Shown here: piece after piece, positions 46,615-58,536 of the stretch
How the letters are laid out: the number at the start of each line of letters is the position of its first letter
Position numbering within the stretch: the stretch's first letter is position 1
Assembly (NCBI GenBank): GCA_951802195.1
Contig: OX637621.1
Span: 806,001-870,000 of the forward strand
Source of the DNA: Tausonia pullulans
Lineage: Eukaryota > Basidiomycota > Tremellomycetes > Cystofilobasidiales > Mrakiaceae
DNA: 64,000 nucleotides
Direction of reading: 5' to 3'
Translations under genes and position numbers: made by a program
The notes under the pieces: generated by a model
The model's input: only the letters and a program-made list of their open reading frames with translations
What the model was told of the DNA's origin: nothing
Database searches by the model: none

Positions 46615-49600
46615 CTACTTGAACTCCCGCCCAGTGAGATCCCAGGAGGAACTCTCGTCGCCCTGGAGAAGCTGTCGCCCGAACTGAACGCCGAGGAGCT
46701 CCTCACCATCTCCCGCAAAGCTATCAATGCGGTTGATCCCGGATCCGGTGAGGCGCAGGCTGGATGTCGAAGGCGATGGGCTCGGTGGTCTTCCGTTCTC
46801 TGCGACCGCTGCGAGGCTTGTCGTCGACGCCGAAGTGCCGAGCTGGGCTTGCTTCGCGAGCTCGATGAGCCGCTGGTGGACCTCCTTGAGCTTCTTGTGG
46901 GCCTTCAAGAAAGAAAAGGCAGAATGTTCAATGAGCTACCGCCGGAGCAAACCCCCAAAGACAGTCACCAATACTCACCACTGTCTCTCGGTCAAGCGTT
47001 TTCTTTAATTCATCGCCGTACATCCTGGCCTGGACCTCCTTTTTCTGCCAGTGCTCGACCTTGGGCTCCCATTCCTTGACGACGTCCTCGTACACCTTCC
47101 GGAACGGCGCCCGCAAATTAGCCTCGTGGCCCTCGACAGTGATCTTGAGCGAGGCGTTCTCCTTGGTGAGCCGACGGATGAGGGCGTCCTTCTCGGACTC
47201 GCTGGCGTTGGGGCCAAGGACAGGGCGCTCCTTGAGCTCCTCCTGCAGGGACAAAGGAACGTCAGCCAGAAGGCCAAGGATGGCGAGTGCGACGGGCAAA
47301 GTACCTCGAGCTGCTCGATCCGGACGGCTTGCTCGTCGAGTTGAATCCGCGCCTGGAAGAGATCGCGATGGAGCTGAATGAGACGAGTCAGCGATTGGAC
47401 TCCATGATAGAGTAAGAGAGAGCGCTAATGCAACGGACCTCGGGCCCCGTCGCGTCAATGTCGATTTTAGTGGGGCTGACCGGTCGGGCGGACGAGCCGT
47501 CCCCGTCCTCCTCGAGATTGGCGCTCGTGAGGATGAGGCTCGACAAATCGCGGATACGATCCTTGTACTGGGAGATGTTTTGCTCCTGTGTAGAGTAGGT
47601 GGATCATTAGCGACAAACGGCCGAAGAGGAATGACGAAGAGAGCAAGAACTCGCCTCTCGTCGGGAAAGCCGCCGCGAGCTGTCCCTGGGGACATCTTTC
47701 TCGCGGAGTTGGGCCCGAAGTTGGGCGATCTCAACCTGGTACTGCTCGATGAGGGCGTGTGGGTCGCCAATGATCTCCTTCTTCGTCGCCGTGAGCTTGA
47801 CAGCCTTAAGGCCCGTTGCAAAGTTGAGCGTCGAGTAAGTCTCCGGGAGGCTGGGCAAGTGATAAGAGACCGTGTCAGCATGGGCAGAGACTTCACAAGG
47901 TGGCACTACGTACGCTTGGGCCGAGGGGTTGAGCGTGCAGATGACCGAGACCTTCGAGTCCCCGGACAGCGAGGGCTGAAGCATCCGGGTGAGCTTTGAA
48001 TTTCGGTACGAGACGTGCGCGCTGTAGCACAAGCAGGGTCAGTCTGGTTGGTTGGCCCATAATCTCCTCAAAGGGTGCTCGGCTCACTTCTCTCCTTTCG
48101 TCTCGTTCTTGGCGATGGTAGCGATGACTTGCTTGAGGGCGAGGAGAGACGTGTTGATGTACTTACCCTCGGCTGAACGTAGCTTGTCGGACGTGGCCTT
48201 CTCGGAACCAGCGAGATCGATGAGACTCTGCATGCGAAGAAGGAAGATCCAAGTCCGTCAGACTTCGCTAGTAGGTGGGAGAACGCGTCGTCTCCTTACC
48301 AGAGTGCTCGTTCTCGTCGCTTTGGCATTCTTCCTCGCCTTGCCCATTGGCGTCCGTCCCGTCATAGCATCCATCATCCCCTCGGCGCCACGCTCGCTGC
48401 TCTCGATGACGAGCCGGAAGATTGAGTGCGACCGGGAGGACCGCTCATTCCAGTCCGTCTGGGCCGTCCGCCGGTTAGCCTCTCCGCGTGTGAGGATCTC
48501 ACGGACCATCGCTGGGTTTCGGACGACCTCGACGTGGACGGGGTGGAGGGTGATGTCGTTGCCGGATGAACCGCGGACTTCAACGCTCGTGGTGGAGGGT
48601 TCGAGCAGATCCTCTGTCGTCGCCAGGATTTGTTAGCAGAAGCTCGAAGATGGACATACAGTACTACTACTTACTGATAACTTCGTTGTAGATCTCGAGG
48701 TAGGATGCGCGCAGAAGGAACTCTCGATGAGGATTCTTGCGGATGTAGGTAAATACGTCCTGTTTGACAGTGCGCGTTAACTGCTGCGTCATGGGCTAAG
48801 GAAGATGAAGGGATGAACCTCTATGGCACGGGAGATCACACCGGGCTCTGACTTGCTTCCGGTCAGGGTGAACGTCTTGCCGGATCTGAAGGAAAGGAGC
48901 GGAGTGCGACTTAGACGCAAGGGTGCAAGTCAATATGGGACATGTACTCACGCAGTCTGTCCGTAGGCAAAAACGACGGAGTTGTAGCCCTCCATGGCCG
49001 AGCTGCGAGGCAAAATTGGGTGAGCTGCGCATTGGGACGTCTGGGATTATGAAACGCAGCATACCGGACGTGGTCCCGAGCAGCCGTATCGTAAATTTCC
49101 TTATTGTCGGACCCAGAGACGACATTGTCTAGCGGAAAGGACCAGGTGAGCGTTGGAGCGGAGAGGCAGCAACAGGAGAAAAAGCAGGCGCGTCTCGTAC
49201 CAAAAACCCAGTCCTCCCTGCCACCTCGCTTGCCCATGCCGTCCATGACACGTAGCGAGTTGTGCGTCGCCTCCCAGGCATTCTCGTCATTGATTGAGAG
49301 CGGGTTTAGAGGGCGGACACTGCCAAGATGACGGGCGGTCAACAGGCACCTCAAACAAAGATGACGAGCCGCGGACTCACCGAACAGAGACCTTGACGCT
49401 CTCCTGCTCGCTGCTCGCCTCATCCTCCCAGAAAGCATCGTCCCTCGCCTGCCTGTTGACCATGTCCCATCCATCCTCGGCGCTCTGATCGCCGTCAGTC
49501 TCGATGTCGCCCGAGGTGATGTAGTCGTCCGGCCGCACGCGTGAGGTTGAAGATGCATACCTGCCCTGGATGGGAGCGAGCTTCTTGGTGGACCGCGAGG

Positions 49601-50282
49601 CGTCGGTGATCTTGGCGCGAATCTTACCAAGAGAGAAGCCTGAGGACGACGGCGAAGAGGCGGACTCTTCGGCGATAGGCGCGTGCGAGAAGGATGAAGT
49701 CGCCGACGGAGTTTGGGGAGGCGGCGGTGCGCGAAAAGGGACTGATGAAGGCGTCGCCATCGATGTCGTCGTAAGCCGCATCCTCGAGAGAGCGGAGGAA
49801 GGCCGAGGCACAGACGATCCCGACGACGAGGGCGTGGCGATCATCGACCGAGGGCGAGAGAGGGGGAGGGCACTGTTGCTCGCCTTGGGCGTCTCGAGGG
49901 CCGCGTGAGAGACCGCCGGCTGCTGCTGGACTCGGCGGATAGTGCTTGGCCCGTTTGATTCGGTAAGGATATCAGGAGGCAGTGGTCCCCCTTGGGAGGC
50001 TCGCCTCGAGGATGCGTAGTCGATCGAACGAGAAGGGGCATGTCGAGCGGCGGTCGAGGAAGAGGTCGGCCGGGGGAGTTGCTGCTGCTGCTGCTGCTGC
50101 TGTTGCTGGAGCTGCTGGAGTTTTGCGGTCGACATGGGGACGAAGCCGCCGTTAGTGTTGCCTCGACGAGGAGTGGTGGGTGCAGAGGAGGGCGAGTTGT
50201 CTGTGCTGGACGTGTCGTGGGTATGGGTAGGCGTCGAGGGTGCGGTGGGTTGTTGACCGATCACGCGGATGCTGGACGCCAT
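46615..50282 (-). CDS. Kinesin-7 (Kip2/CENP-E type) motor protein
   Basis: A plus-end-directed microtubule motor, probably for microtubule growth and polarity. The first exon (50282 to about 49377) encodes roughly 300 residues of disordered, Ser/Pro-rich sequence with a poly-Gln run. The motor domain follows across several exons: SVRVRPLNPLSIND, the P-loop FAYGQTASGKTFTLTG, switch I NERSSRSHSIFRLVIES, switch II SLIDLAGSEKATSDKLRSAE, and YRNSKLTRMLQPSLSGDSKV. Ala in GQTASGKT, instead of the usual Gly, is typical of the kinesin-7 group. The neck (PETYSTLNFATGLKAVKL) is followed by coiled-coil segments (EQYQVEIAQLRAQLREKD, RLTKENASLKITVEG). The C-terminus is Ser-rich. The assignment to Kip2 rather than CENP-E rests on length and is less sure. 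Confidence 0.88.
50080..50117 (-). repeat. CAG/CTG repeat coding for poly-Gln in the kinesin
   Basis: The + strand shows about seven uninterrupted gctg-frame CTG units, then ttgctggagctgctg. On the coding strand these are CAG codons giving a run of ten Gln within QQLQQQQQQQQQQ near residue 60 of the kinesin, outside the motor domain. Confidence 0.85.
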
Positions 50283-52677
50283 TTCGCGCGGAAGAATAGG
50301 GGGAGATGGCGGGCTTTGTCGAGCTGCGAAGAAAAATCTCGGCCGAACTAAGGTTGGGTGGCTTGTTGGTGGAGTCTTGGGGGACGCGGCGAGGGGTTAG
50401 TTTGAAGGTGAATGGATGTTCGGCGAGCAAACATACTTCGACGCGTCCGAGAAGGAAAGTCATTCGCGCCCACCACACCTGTAGCCGCAGCGATGCGCGC
50501 AAGGCTAGAGCTCTACGGCTGCCAAGCATAGAAGTATGAGATCCAGGGAAGAAATCTCCTGCCTTAATCATAACCGTCAATCAGATTGTCAAGTTGTCAA
50601 GGCGAACGTGCGCGCGGCCGGTGCGGATGAGAACGCCGGCTGCCAACGCGTCCTCGCCTTGTCTTCTGACGCACATCCTGCATCAACCCTACTCCTCCCC
50701 ATCTACATATCGAGGTCCTGAATTACAATTCCTCCCATATCACTCTTCATGATCTGACTCCAACAACTTGTAGCAATAGCTGGAGACCGTCATGCGGTTC
50801 TGCGCTGACCTTGCGACCTGTCGCGGCACCAGTCCAGCCCAAGCCCGAGCAAGACTGCACCATATTTGACGGCTAAGAGGAAGTCAGAGAGCCATAAATG
50901 AAGGCCAAAAATTATAAGCATAGACCGACCCAAGACGGCGAGGACAACGCCTTGTCCGAGCAGTAGCTTCCCCGATCATCTTGTCTGCTCGGCAGTACGA
51001 GAAATCAGGAAGGAGATTGGGCACAAATAATTTACTCGAAATACAAGCCTCCTCTGCACCATGAGGCTAAGATTATAGTCTGAGCAAGATGAAGCGAAGC
51101 GATAGTGAGCAATCTTCATGACAAGTTGAGTGCAGAGAGGGACAAGCGATTCGAGCCACTCAAAACCGTACCCGTCGTCATACTGCTCCTCTCACGCCCA
51201 CTGACCGTTGTCAACCCCCTCGAAGTCTTATCATTCTTCCTTCAATATGCTGCCATCACCGTCGCCTTAGTTGTAATCGTGCCCTCCCGTAGCGCCACTG
51301 GAAGCTGCAGATCCGAGGCAACCCATAGCAGATGTATGAATTGCGGGACACAGGAAAGAACAAACGAGACGGCGAACGTTCACCGGCCCAGCCGGGACCA
51401 CCTTGGCTGACTTTGCAAATCGGGTGTCCCCAAGATCGCCGTTGCTGGCCAAGAGGGAAACGTCCCAGAAGCCCAGGTTGCAGCATCTGTATCGGGTCAT
51501 GCTGCTGACCGAAGAAAGGAGGTCCGAACGGCCCTGGCAGTTCGAGTCGCCGCTGCTTCTAGCTGTGACTGCCGATCGGAGGAGGCCAGCGGCGACAGAC
51601 GCTGCTGCTGTAGCTGTAGCTGTTGCTGCTCAAGTCTCGGCTCCATGTACTAGATTTCTGAACCAGTTTCTCCAGGCGCAAAAGACATCGATGGTGAAGC
51701 TGGCAACTACTGGACGGAGGAGAGTGGAAGAGGTTTGTGCCCGCCCCTCCGGGTTAAGATCGTCCGCTAATAGAAAATATCGACACCGATGGGGAATGTA
51801 GCAACTGCAGGGGCAATGACGAGGGTCTCGCTTGATCCGCCACCGACGGCTTCTGGCGCTTTCGAAAACGCTTGCGGCTTGGCCTTGGCCGAGGTGGTTT
51901 TAAGGCAACCGATGCGACGAGAGCAGGAGGAAATGGTGGTAATCGCGCAGGGAGAGGAGGAGGAAAGCGAAGAGAGGCGGGCAACGAGGCAGCTTGCCCC
52001 CAGGCGGTCTTCGGCGTGACTACCACAGCGGTGGGAGCGGGGAGCAAGGTGGCCGAGGGGGAGAAAGACGATGACAACGATGAGGAGAAGCCAAGAAAAT
52101 TGTTGCCGCCACCGGCGTATTATCATAAGCCGTTTCTTCAGTTGAGGGTTTGTCCCGTTATCTCCCGCTCTTGCACGTGGAACCGGCGGATGTGTTCGAG
52201 CGTCACGGTCTTCAATGCCGCCTTCAAGGGAGTTTTTGGTCGCTAGAGCGGACCGAGCGGAGCAAAAGCCCGGGTCCGCGGTGAGCGTCAATTCCGAGGC
52301 GAAGGGTATTATGACATGTGCCTGACGAAACGTTTCGGGCGGAGATAAGAGAGGAAGGAAAGAGGAAGACGGATAAGGCGGGGAACGAGGCGGCAAGGTG
52401 GGAGGTACAGGAAGAGGCGGATAATATTGAGATCGATGGAAGGAGGAGGGTGGGGTGCCGCGGCCGGGCTCGGTCGATGTCTTTATAAACGAGGACGACC
52501 TTGACAGAAGAAATATGGGACCAGAAGATGAAGCAACAGCCTCGTGCCGTGGCGGAAGCCGATACTTGATCCCCGATCCGTCTGTAAATAGTGGCGATAA
52601 GCAGGAAAATGGCTTGATCCAACGGGTCAAGCTCGGATCGTTTCCTCGCCGGGGTATCCAACTCTGCCTCAGTTCTA
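50283..52677. other. 2.4-kb stretch without a supported gene
   Basis: This lies between the kinesin start and the 3' end of the BRCT gene, both on the minus strand. The first part (50283-50550) should be the kinesin promoter and leader. Between 51400 and 52680 there are open frames on both strands, the longest 51767-52681 (-, 304 codons, with a short hydrophobic stretch WLLLIVVIVFLPLG). On the + strand, frames at 51789-52019 and 51872-52246 have fairly protein-like, acidic composition. None shows a domain, and they overlap each other antisense, so I do not choose among them. A CTG-rich patch lies at 51600-51631. Confidence 0.4.
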
Positions 52678-55320
52678 TCATGATGATCCTAATCGAGCAA
52701 GAAACTGCTGGAGCACGTCCCGCCTATGGAGTCAGTCAGATAAGAGGGAGCAATCTTCAAGGGGATTTTACGAGGGCGCATGCTTACCCGGGCGGCGGTG
52801 GCCCCTTGGTCTGGGCATCCAATGAGGAGAGAGAGGAGGGCATATCCGGTGAGATAGCGTTCGATCGCGTGGAGGCGTCCGAGAACTGAGTAGGCGCTCG
52901 AGACAGTGAATTTGGTCGTTTCTTGGTGAACTTCGGGTGAGTCTTGCGGATGGCTGAGACGTTCGGGGTGACATCGAGCTGTTCCACCTGTCTGACCAAC
53001 GGCGAGGCCCCCGTAGGGAACCTGGTGAGAGCAAGGAAAGCCAATTCGGTCACGGCGCCCACATATTTGAAGAGAGCGAAAAACTCACGGCTTGGGCTCT
53101 TCCCGGACTGCCATCGTAGCAGGCATGGGGTGTTGGTGGGGTGACAGGTCGACGTGAAATGGCTCGTCATCCACCCACTCGCCGGCCTTGAGACACTCTA
53201 AAAGCCACTCCGCGCGGATGACGCGCTTCCCCTTGTGAAGTAGCAAGCTCATATGAAGCGCCGAAGACGGCGGCGCGTTGGACTGTCGAGACAAGAGCGG
53301 ATTGCGTCGGTACACAGCTGGAGGGTCTGGACAGGCGGTACGTACAGGGAGGTGAATAAATAGATGGGTCGCGCTTTCTATCGACACCAGCTCCACGCCT
53401 CTTGACTGTGAGGGCGGGCAGAATGAGCAGATGAAGCGGTTGAGGAGAAGCTGGAGAAGCGGCGCACCTTCAGGGTGTCCTTGGCGTCTTCGGGCGATAA
53501 AAGGAAATCATCATTGTCGGCATTCCATGGCTCGAGGTATCCCCGAAGTACAGTCCTGGTGGATAGGAGGGAGCAAGGTCAGTCACTACTTCCTGTTCCT
53601 CCCGTGTAAGAAAGATCCGTCCACGGACCCGGAATCAGGTGGAACAAAGATATCTCTGCGCCTCGGCGGCGGCTTGATCTTGGGTGGCGCATGCTTGGCG
53701 ACTACGATACTTCGGGGATAGGCTAGTGGCGGAGAACGATGAGAGAAAATCAGCTCGTGGTTCGACGAGGCAACAGAGAGATGTTTGGATATTTCGCGCA
53801 CGCCGGATCGGAGCACCCTCAGTCTGCAGTGATGCCATATGCTGAGCGGTAAAGGGGCGGATCGATGCTGACAATAGGTCGCCTCAGCATAAATCGCCAC
53901 CTGAGGGCGAGAAAAAGTAACTCACTGCTCCTCGCCCGATCTCTTGGGTCTTTTGTAGGGAGTCTGGTGGATGCCGGCGCCTTGTCAATCGGATGGGAGG
54001 AGAAATGACCAAGGGGATGATGAGAAACGACGACGTACCTGTGGGCAGGATCTCGTCCCTTTCCCTTACCATCTTCTCGCCTAGTGTCATCAGAAAAAAG
54101 TGGCGGGAGAGAGGGCTGTCGCAGGGAGGTGAACGACGGGGTCGACGTTGGTCGTGCGCGCGGAGGCCACGGGATTGGAGCGGTATTCGACGAGGCCTTC
54201 GAGCTGAGTACCGAGACGGATTGAAACGGCCTGTTTGTACTGTATCTAGCGGGTTTGGACTCGGTGAGGCCTGGAGCATGGAGTGAATGGTTAGGAAATG
54301 GCACGCATCAGTTAGGCGGTCGCGGTAAGGGCTGCTCTCAACAAGCGCGTCAGGGCAATGTCGAGAAAATTGGACGAACTGGTTGAGGATTGGCTGATCA
54401 GAGACGGCTTGGCAGAGTCATCCGAGTGGAGAGACAACGGTTGAGGAGTGGCCATGCTTGCGGCCAAGGCCGACTCCATCCGTGCCTTGGTCCTCTCAGC
54501 CTTGCGAGCACCTCGCTCCTTCGCCAATTTGGCAGCGGCCTGGTCGAGGCTGAGGTAAAGCGAGGGCATCTTGTGGTTTGATGGATGTCTGTGGCAGGGA
54601 AATCGCGCGGAGGGGTGTCACAACCATCGAACAGGACGCGTCAAGAGACCCGAGAGCTTGCGAGAGGGGGGACGAAAGCCTCCTTCTCTAGCACGCGTTC
54701 AACAAGTCGCTCACGTTTCCGGAAGCTCCTCGTGGACCTCGTTGTCATTTGGGTCGAAAAGCCGGCTGAAAACACGCGCGCAAAAGACACGTCGAGGCCA
54801 TTCGTACAATCAGCGGCCCCTCGCGATGAACGAAGGCTTAGACAGTCCGGAGATGACCCACTGGCCACCCCAGTTGATCGAATTGTCATCGACGATCAGC
54901 CGATCCTGATCCAGGCAGGCCTTGACCCAGCTCTTGTGGAGTACAACGACGTCGCGACCGGCGAGCACTCGGAAGGCCTCGCTAACGTTCGTCGGTTTGA
55001 CGATGACGGCCTTCAGCCGTGGGTCGTCGAGGCTCTCGAGAATATTAGCCCCCCGGGACTGCCAGAAGATTCAAAGATAATTCAGCCTCCTGACGCTCGA
55101 AAAGAGATATGCACGTCCCATCCCCGTTCGAGGACGTTGGATGTCGATGACGGGCTCGGGGAAGTGAGGGCGAGAGACGGACGCGAAGGGTACGGTCGAG
55201 GGCCTCCGAGTCGCGGGAAGCGCCAAGGAAGAGTTGGATGTTGCTGAAGAGGCCGAGGGACCTGAGGATCTCTGGGACAGACGACGGCGTGGTGGCGGAC
55301 GGCGTTGGGTCGATGGTCAT
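52678..55320 (-). CDS. Unassigned protein with two BRCT domains
   Basis: About ten exons can be joined in frame from ATG 55320 (MTIDPTPSATTPSSVPEIL) to the stop at 52678. The N-terminal BRCT-like domain reads GLFSNIQLFLGASRDSEALD, SRGANILESLDDPRLKAVIV, then VVVLHKSWVKACLDQDRLIV with the Trp of helix 3. A middle part of about 250 residues is Ser/Pro-rich and includes an Ala/Lys helix (SLDQAAAKLAKERGARKAER). The C-terminal BRCT reads SRGVELVSIESATHLFIHLP, then KGKRVIRAEWLLECLKAGEW and VDDEPFHVDL, with the typical Trp and Cys. A disordered tail follows, ending RDVLQQFLARLGSS. BRCT domains bind phosphopeptides or each other in DNA-damage and telomere proteins. I see no ligase, polymerase, FHA or Myb part, so it is not ligase IV, Rev1, Nbs1 or a classical Rap1. 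The function is unknown. It is divergent from NAR1. Confidence 0.7.
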
Positions 55321-55945
55321 CCGGCGGTGAGGCGGGACGGTGGGTGTTGATCCGGAACATACGTGCGGGCGGGCGCTTCTGGGTGGATAGGCCGAGGCAC
55401 GCCCAGCGCGGGCGTGGCTGGCAACGTGCCGGAGACGACGCCGGCTTTGCTTCTCTGCATCCTCGGGACAAGCACGCGGCGATCGCGAGCTGCTCATCCA
55501 ATGGTCCGTTTTCGCCCCAAGAGCGAGGCCGCTGTCCGGAGCCCAGGTCTGGATAGGGAGATTGGCGCGCGGCCAGTGGCGGAGGCTGCATTTGTCCGAC
55601 TCATGTCCGACTCTCGCGGTCAGAGGACAATAGGGCTTCTCTCCCTCACTGACTTCCTAGAACCCCCACCCTCTCCGTCGCAACTTTCTGGCCTTCCCGC
55701 TTATCTCCCGGCACCCCTCACCTTGCCCTGAACTGAGGCTCGCAGACAATCTGTCTCTCTTCCGCGTAGCTTCTGTAAGTACAGCATCCCACAGCCTTTG
55801 TTCGGCAGCCTACACACCCACTCTCAGTCCTCCCTCCACCTTGCCACCCACGGGCCCCCCTTTCGGCGTCGCTGACGCACTCTGCTGCCTCCGGCGTCCG
55901 TTGTCCACCTACTCTAGTTCGAGCCAAGTCTTATCTGCGTCCACC
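55321..55945. promoter_or_regulatory. Divergent promoter region BRCT gene / NAR1
   Basis: 625 bases between two divergent start codons, C/T-rich from about 55640 toward NAR1. The open frames here are antisense continuations of neighbouring exons. No motif is recognised. Confidence 0.45.
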
Positions 55946-58264
55946 ATGGCGTTCTCGGCCACTCTCGTTCGTCCTCCTTCTCCAGTGCTCTGTCAGCGGC
56001 GCGAAAGTCGACCAACGGGCCTCGCCGTTTCTCCGGCCCTCTCGCTGACATTCCCGACCATCCAGACGCTCAACGACCTCAACGATTACCTTGCCCCCTC
56101 GCAAGCATGCATCCGGCCCGTGGACGTCGTCGAGGCTGTCGAGCAGGAGGAAGGAGCTGTGCGTATTCCTGTCGTGGGCTGGCTGAGCTGCACACACGCG
56201 ACTCATACCGCACGCGTCCGGGGGTGTGTGTGTGTGTGTCCCAGCTTGCAACTCGACTGACATATCCTCGTCGTTTATATCATCGCCGATGAGCAGAAGA
56301 CGGAAATTACCATCGACTCGACGGGCGAGTACTACGAGATGACACTCCCCAGGAGCCTGCCATCGACGGTGGCTAGCAAGCCGGTCTCAGAGTTCTCGGA
56401 CTTCGCGAGCACGGGCAGGGAGGAAAAGAAGAAGCTCAAAAAAGCTGAGATCAGCCTGAATGATTGTCTCGCTTGCTCGTGAGTGGTCGCCATCTCGACC
56501 GTGGAAGAGATTGCGAGTCGGAGGCCAGCAGCTGACATAATGAGGGTCGCCGCTCTTTCCGCAGTGGTTGCATCACCACCTCCCAGGAACTTCTCCTTCA
56601 AACTCACTCCCTCACGCCACTCATCGCTCTCCTCCCACCCAACAACCCCACACAGACCATCTTTCTCAGCATCTCCCCCCAGTCCCTTGCCTCACTCGCC
56701 TCGGTCCTCCCGAGCCCCTCGCCGCCCCTCCCGATCCTTCTCCACAGACTCTCCCATTTCCTACCCTCTATCGGCATTCACCACGTCGCGGATCTCTCTT
56801 TCGCACGACACGTCTCCCTCTCGGAAACGCAGCGCGAATTCGACGAACGCAAACGGGGGGAGACCGGCGGGCTGCCAATGCTCGCGAGCGCTTGCCCTGG
56901 ATGGGTCTGCTATGCCGAGAAGGCCCACGGCGAGGTGCTCGACAAAGTCGGACGGGGAAAGAGCGCAATGGGCATCATGGGTGCGCTCGTCAAGGGTTGG
57001 TGGGCGAGACGACAAGGTCTCGAGTGAGTCGTGCTTCCTCTCTGATTAGAAAGAGTGATGACGAACTGACCCACTACTCTCCCATCCAAGTTCAACGGCC
57101 ATCTTCCACGTCTCCGTCCAGCCCTGCTACGACCGCAAGCTGGAATCGTCCCGTACCCAGTTCATCTCGTCACTCACCTCTCAGCCGGAGACGGACCTCG
57201 TCCTCACAACGGGCGAGCTCGACTCGCTTCTCAAGGAACGCGGCTTCGACCCGCTTGCAGCCGTTCCTGGGGAGGTGGACCTCCTCGCTCGGCTAGCGGC
57301 CATTGAGATGGCTTCTTTGTCTGCGTCATCGTCGATGGATGCCGTCGTCGAGGGTGTCTCGAGCGAGGGTTTCCCGAGCATGCTCACCCATCCGGGAAGC
57401 TCCTCGGACGCCTATCTCTGGTCGCTCATTGAGCGACAGATCGCCCGCTTCCCTGCCGGATCCCTCACACTCGCGACGACGCCCATCCGTGGCTCGCCAG
57501 ACTACATCGAGTACACTCTCTCCATTTCGGCCGACTTCGACCCCTCATCATCGACGACCACTACCCTTCCACCATCGGGGACGAGTGTCTTCCGCGCCGC
57601 AAAATGCTACGGGTTCAAGAACCTCCAGAATGTCGTCCGCAAGACCAAGACCTCACGGCTTCCTACGCCTTCGCGAGCAGCCACCGCGGCGCGGAGGGCG
57701 ACTCCTCAGGGATACGACTACGTCGAGGTCATGGCGTGCCCTTCGGGGTGTGTCAATGGTGGGGGGCAGCTCAAGCCGCCTTCCCTCGCTGGTGCTGCTG
57801 CTGCTGCTGCCACCTCACCGCCTGTGGTGAAGCCCAAGCTCGACGAGGAGGGCTTCCCCCGACCGTGGGAGGCGAACGAGACGGCGCTTGCTCAAGTCCC
57901 TACCCCGGACTCTTCCCCAGCTGTGGACGTGGAGACTCGATGGTCAACGAAGGCGTGGGTGGCGCGCGTAGAAGCCATCTACTGGGGGAAGGAACCGCCT
58001 CCTCCTGACGCACCGGCTTCGATGGCTCCGTTGGTGTCGACGAAGGGAGCTGTGGGACCCCCGTCGAGTATAGCGGAGGAGAGTGACGATGAGGGTCGTC
58101 GTCGCGCGAGGGTGGCGGCTGTTCTGAGGTGGGCGGATCAGGTGGAGGAGGGGGTGAGGGAGGAGATGTCTCGCGCTCAGTCCGGGGACGGCTGGGTGAG
58201 GACGACGTACGAGGCCCTCAAGCCGGAGGACGATGGGCTCCTCGGTAGCGGGGTCATTTGGTAG
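55946..58264 (+). CDS. NAR1: Nar1, cytosolic iron-sulfur assembly factor
   Basis: An iron-only-hydrogenase-like protein that carries two Fe-S clusters and passes clusters to the CIA targeting complex in the cytosol. ATG 55946 (CCACCATGG context) gives a start where [15 protein letters not shown] holds the first N-terminal Cys. The second exon begins [15 protein letters not shown] and ends NDCLACS, joining [10 protein letters not shown] to complete CLACSGC. H-cluster-like Cys sites follow: [31 protein letters not shown] and [14 protein letters not shown]. These are the eight conserved Cys of the family. The body is longer than yeast Nar1 (491 residues), near 680, owing to Ser/Thr/Pro and Ala-rich insertions, for example at about 57550-57720 and 57790-57860, and a longer C-terminal part. 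Three short introns are seen. Confidence 0.92.
56223..56240 (+). repeat. (GT)n microsatellite in NAR1 intron 1
   Basis: About seven GT units (gggtgtgtgtgtgtgtgtccc) lie inside the first intron of NAR1, which runs from about 56159 (gtgcgt) to 56299 (gagcag). It is short and non-coding. Confidence 0.7.
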
Positions 58265-58536
58265 ATGTGATGCGTTGAAGATATGGTCTCTTTCCCGAGA
58301 ACGCAAGCCAAGGGCAGACAAAGAAAGCATTCCATGACTCTTTCTCCGTCCCTATTCCTTCTGCCAATGACCCTTCACCTGCTCCTTCTTCCTAGAGAGG
58401 TTTGAGATCTGAGAAGGACAAGCAGCCTAATCAGTCAGTCTCTTGAAGGAGCCGGAAGCTCGAAGAACCGACGACGACACACCTTTTCGAGAAAGCATGC
58501 GCTTTCCTCTCTCCTCCTTCAACACAGCACTCATGC
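58265..58536. other. Convergent intergenic gap
   Basis: 272 bases between the 3' ends of NAR1 (+) and the uL5m gene (-). Only T/C-rich 3' UTR-like sequence is seen. Confidence 0.5.

Noticed and set aside
51789-52246. Possible small acidic protein on the + strand
   Set aside because: Composition is plausible but there is no clear start context, splice chain or domain, so it was left as part of the gap entry.
51767-52681. Minus-strand frame of 304 codons with a hydrophobic stretch
   Set aside because: It overlaps the true 3' end of the BRCT gene, shows no family similarity that I recognise, and is opposed by protein-like frames on the other strand.
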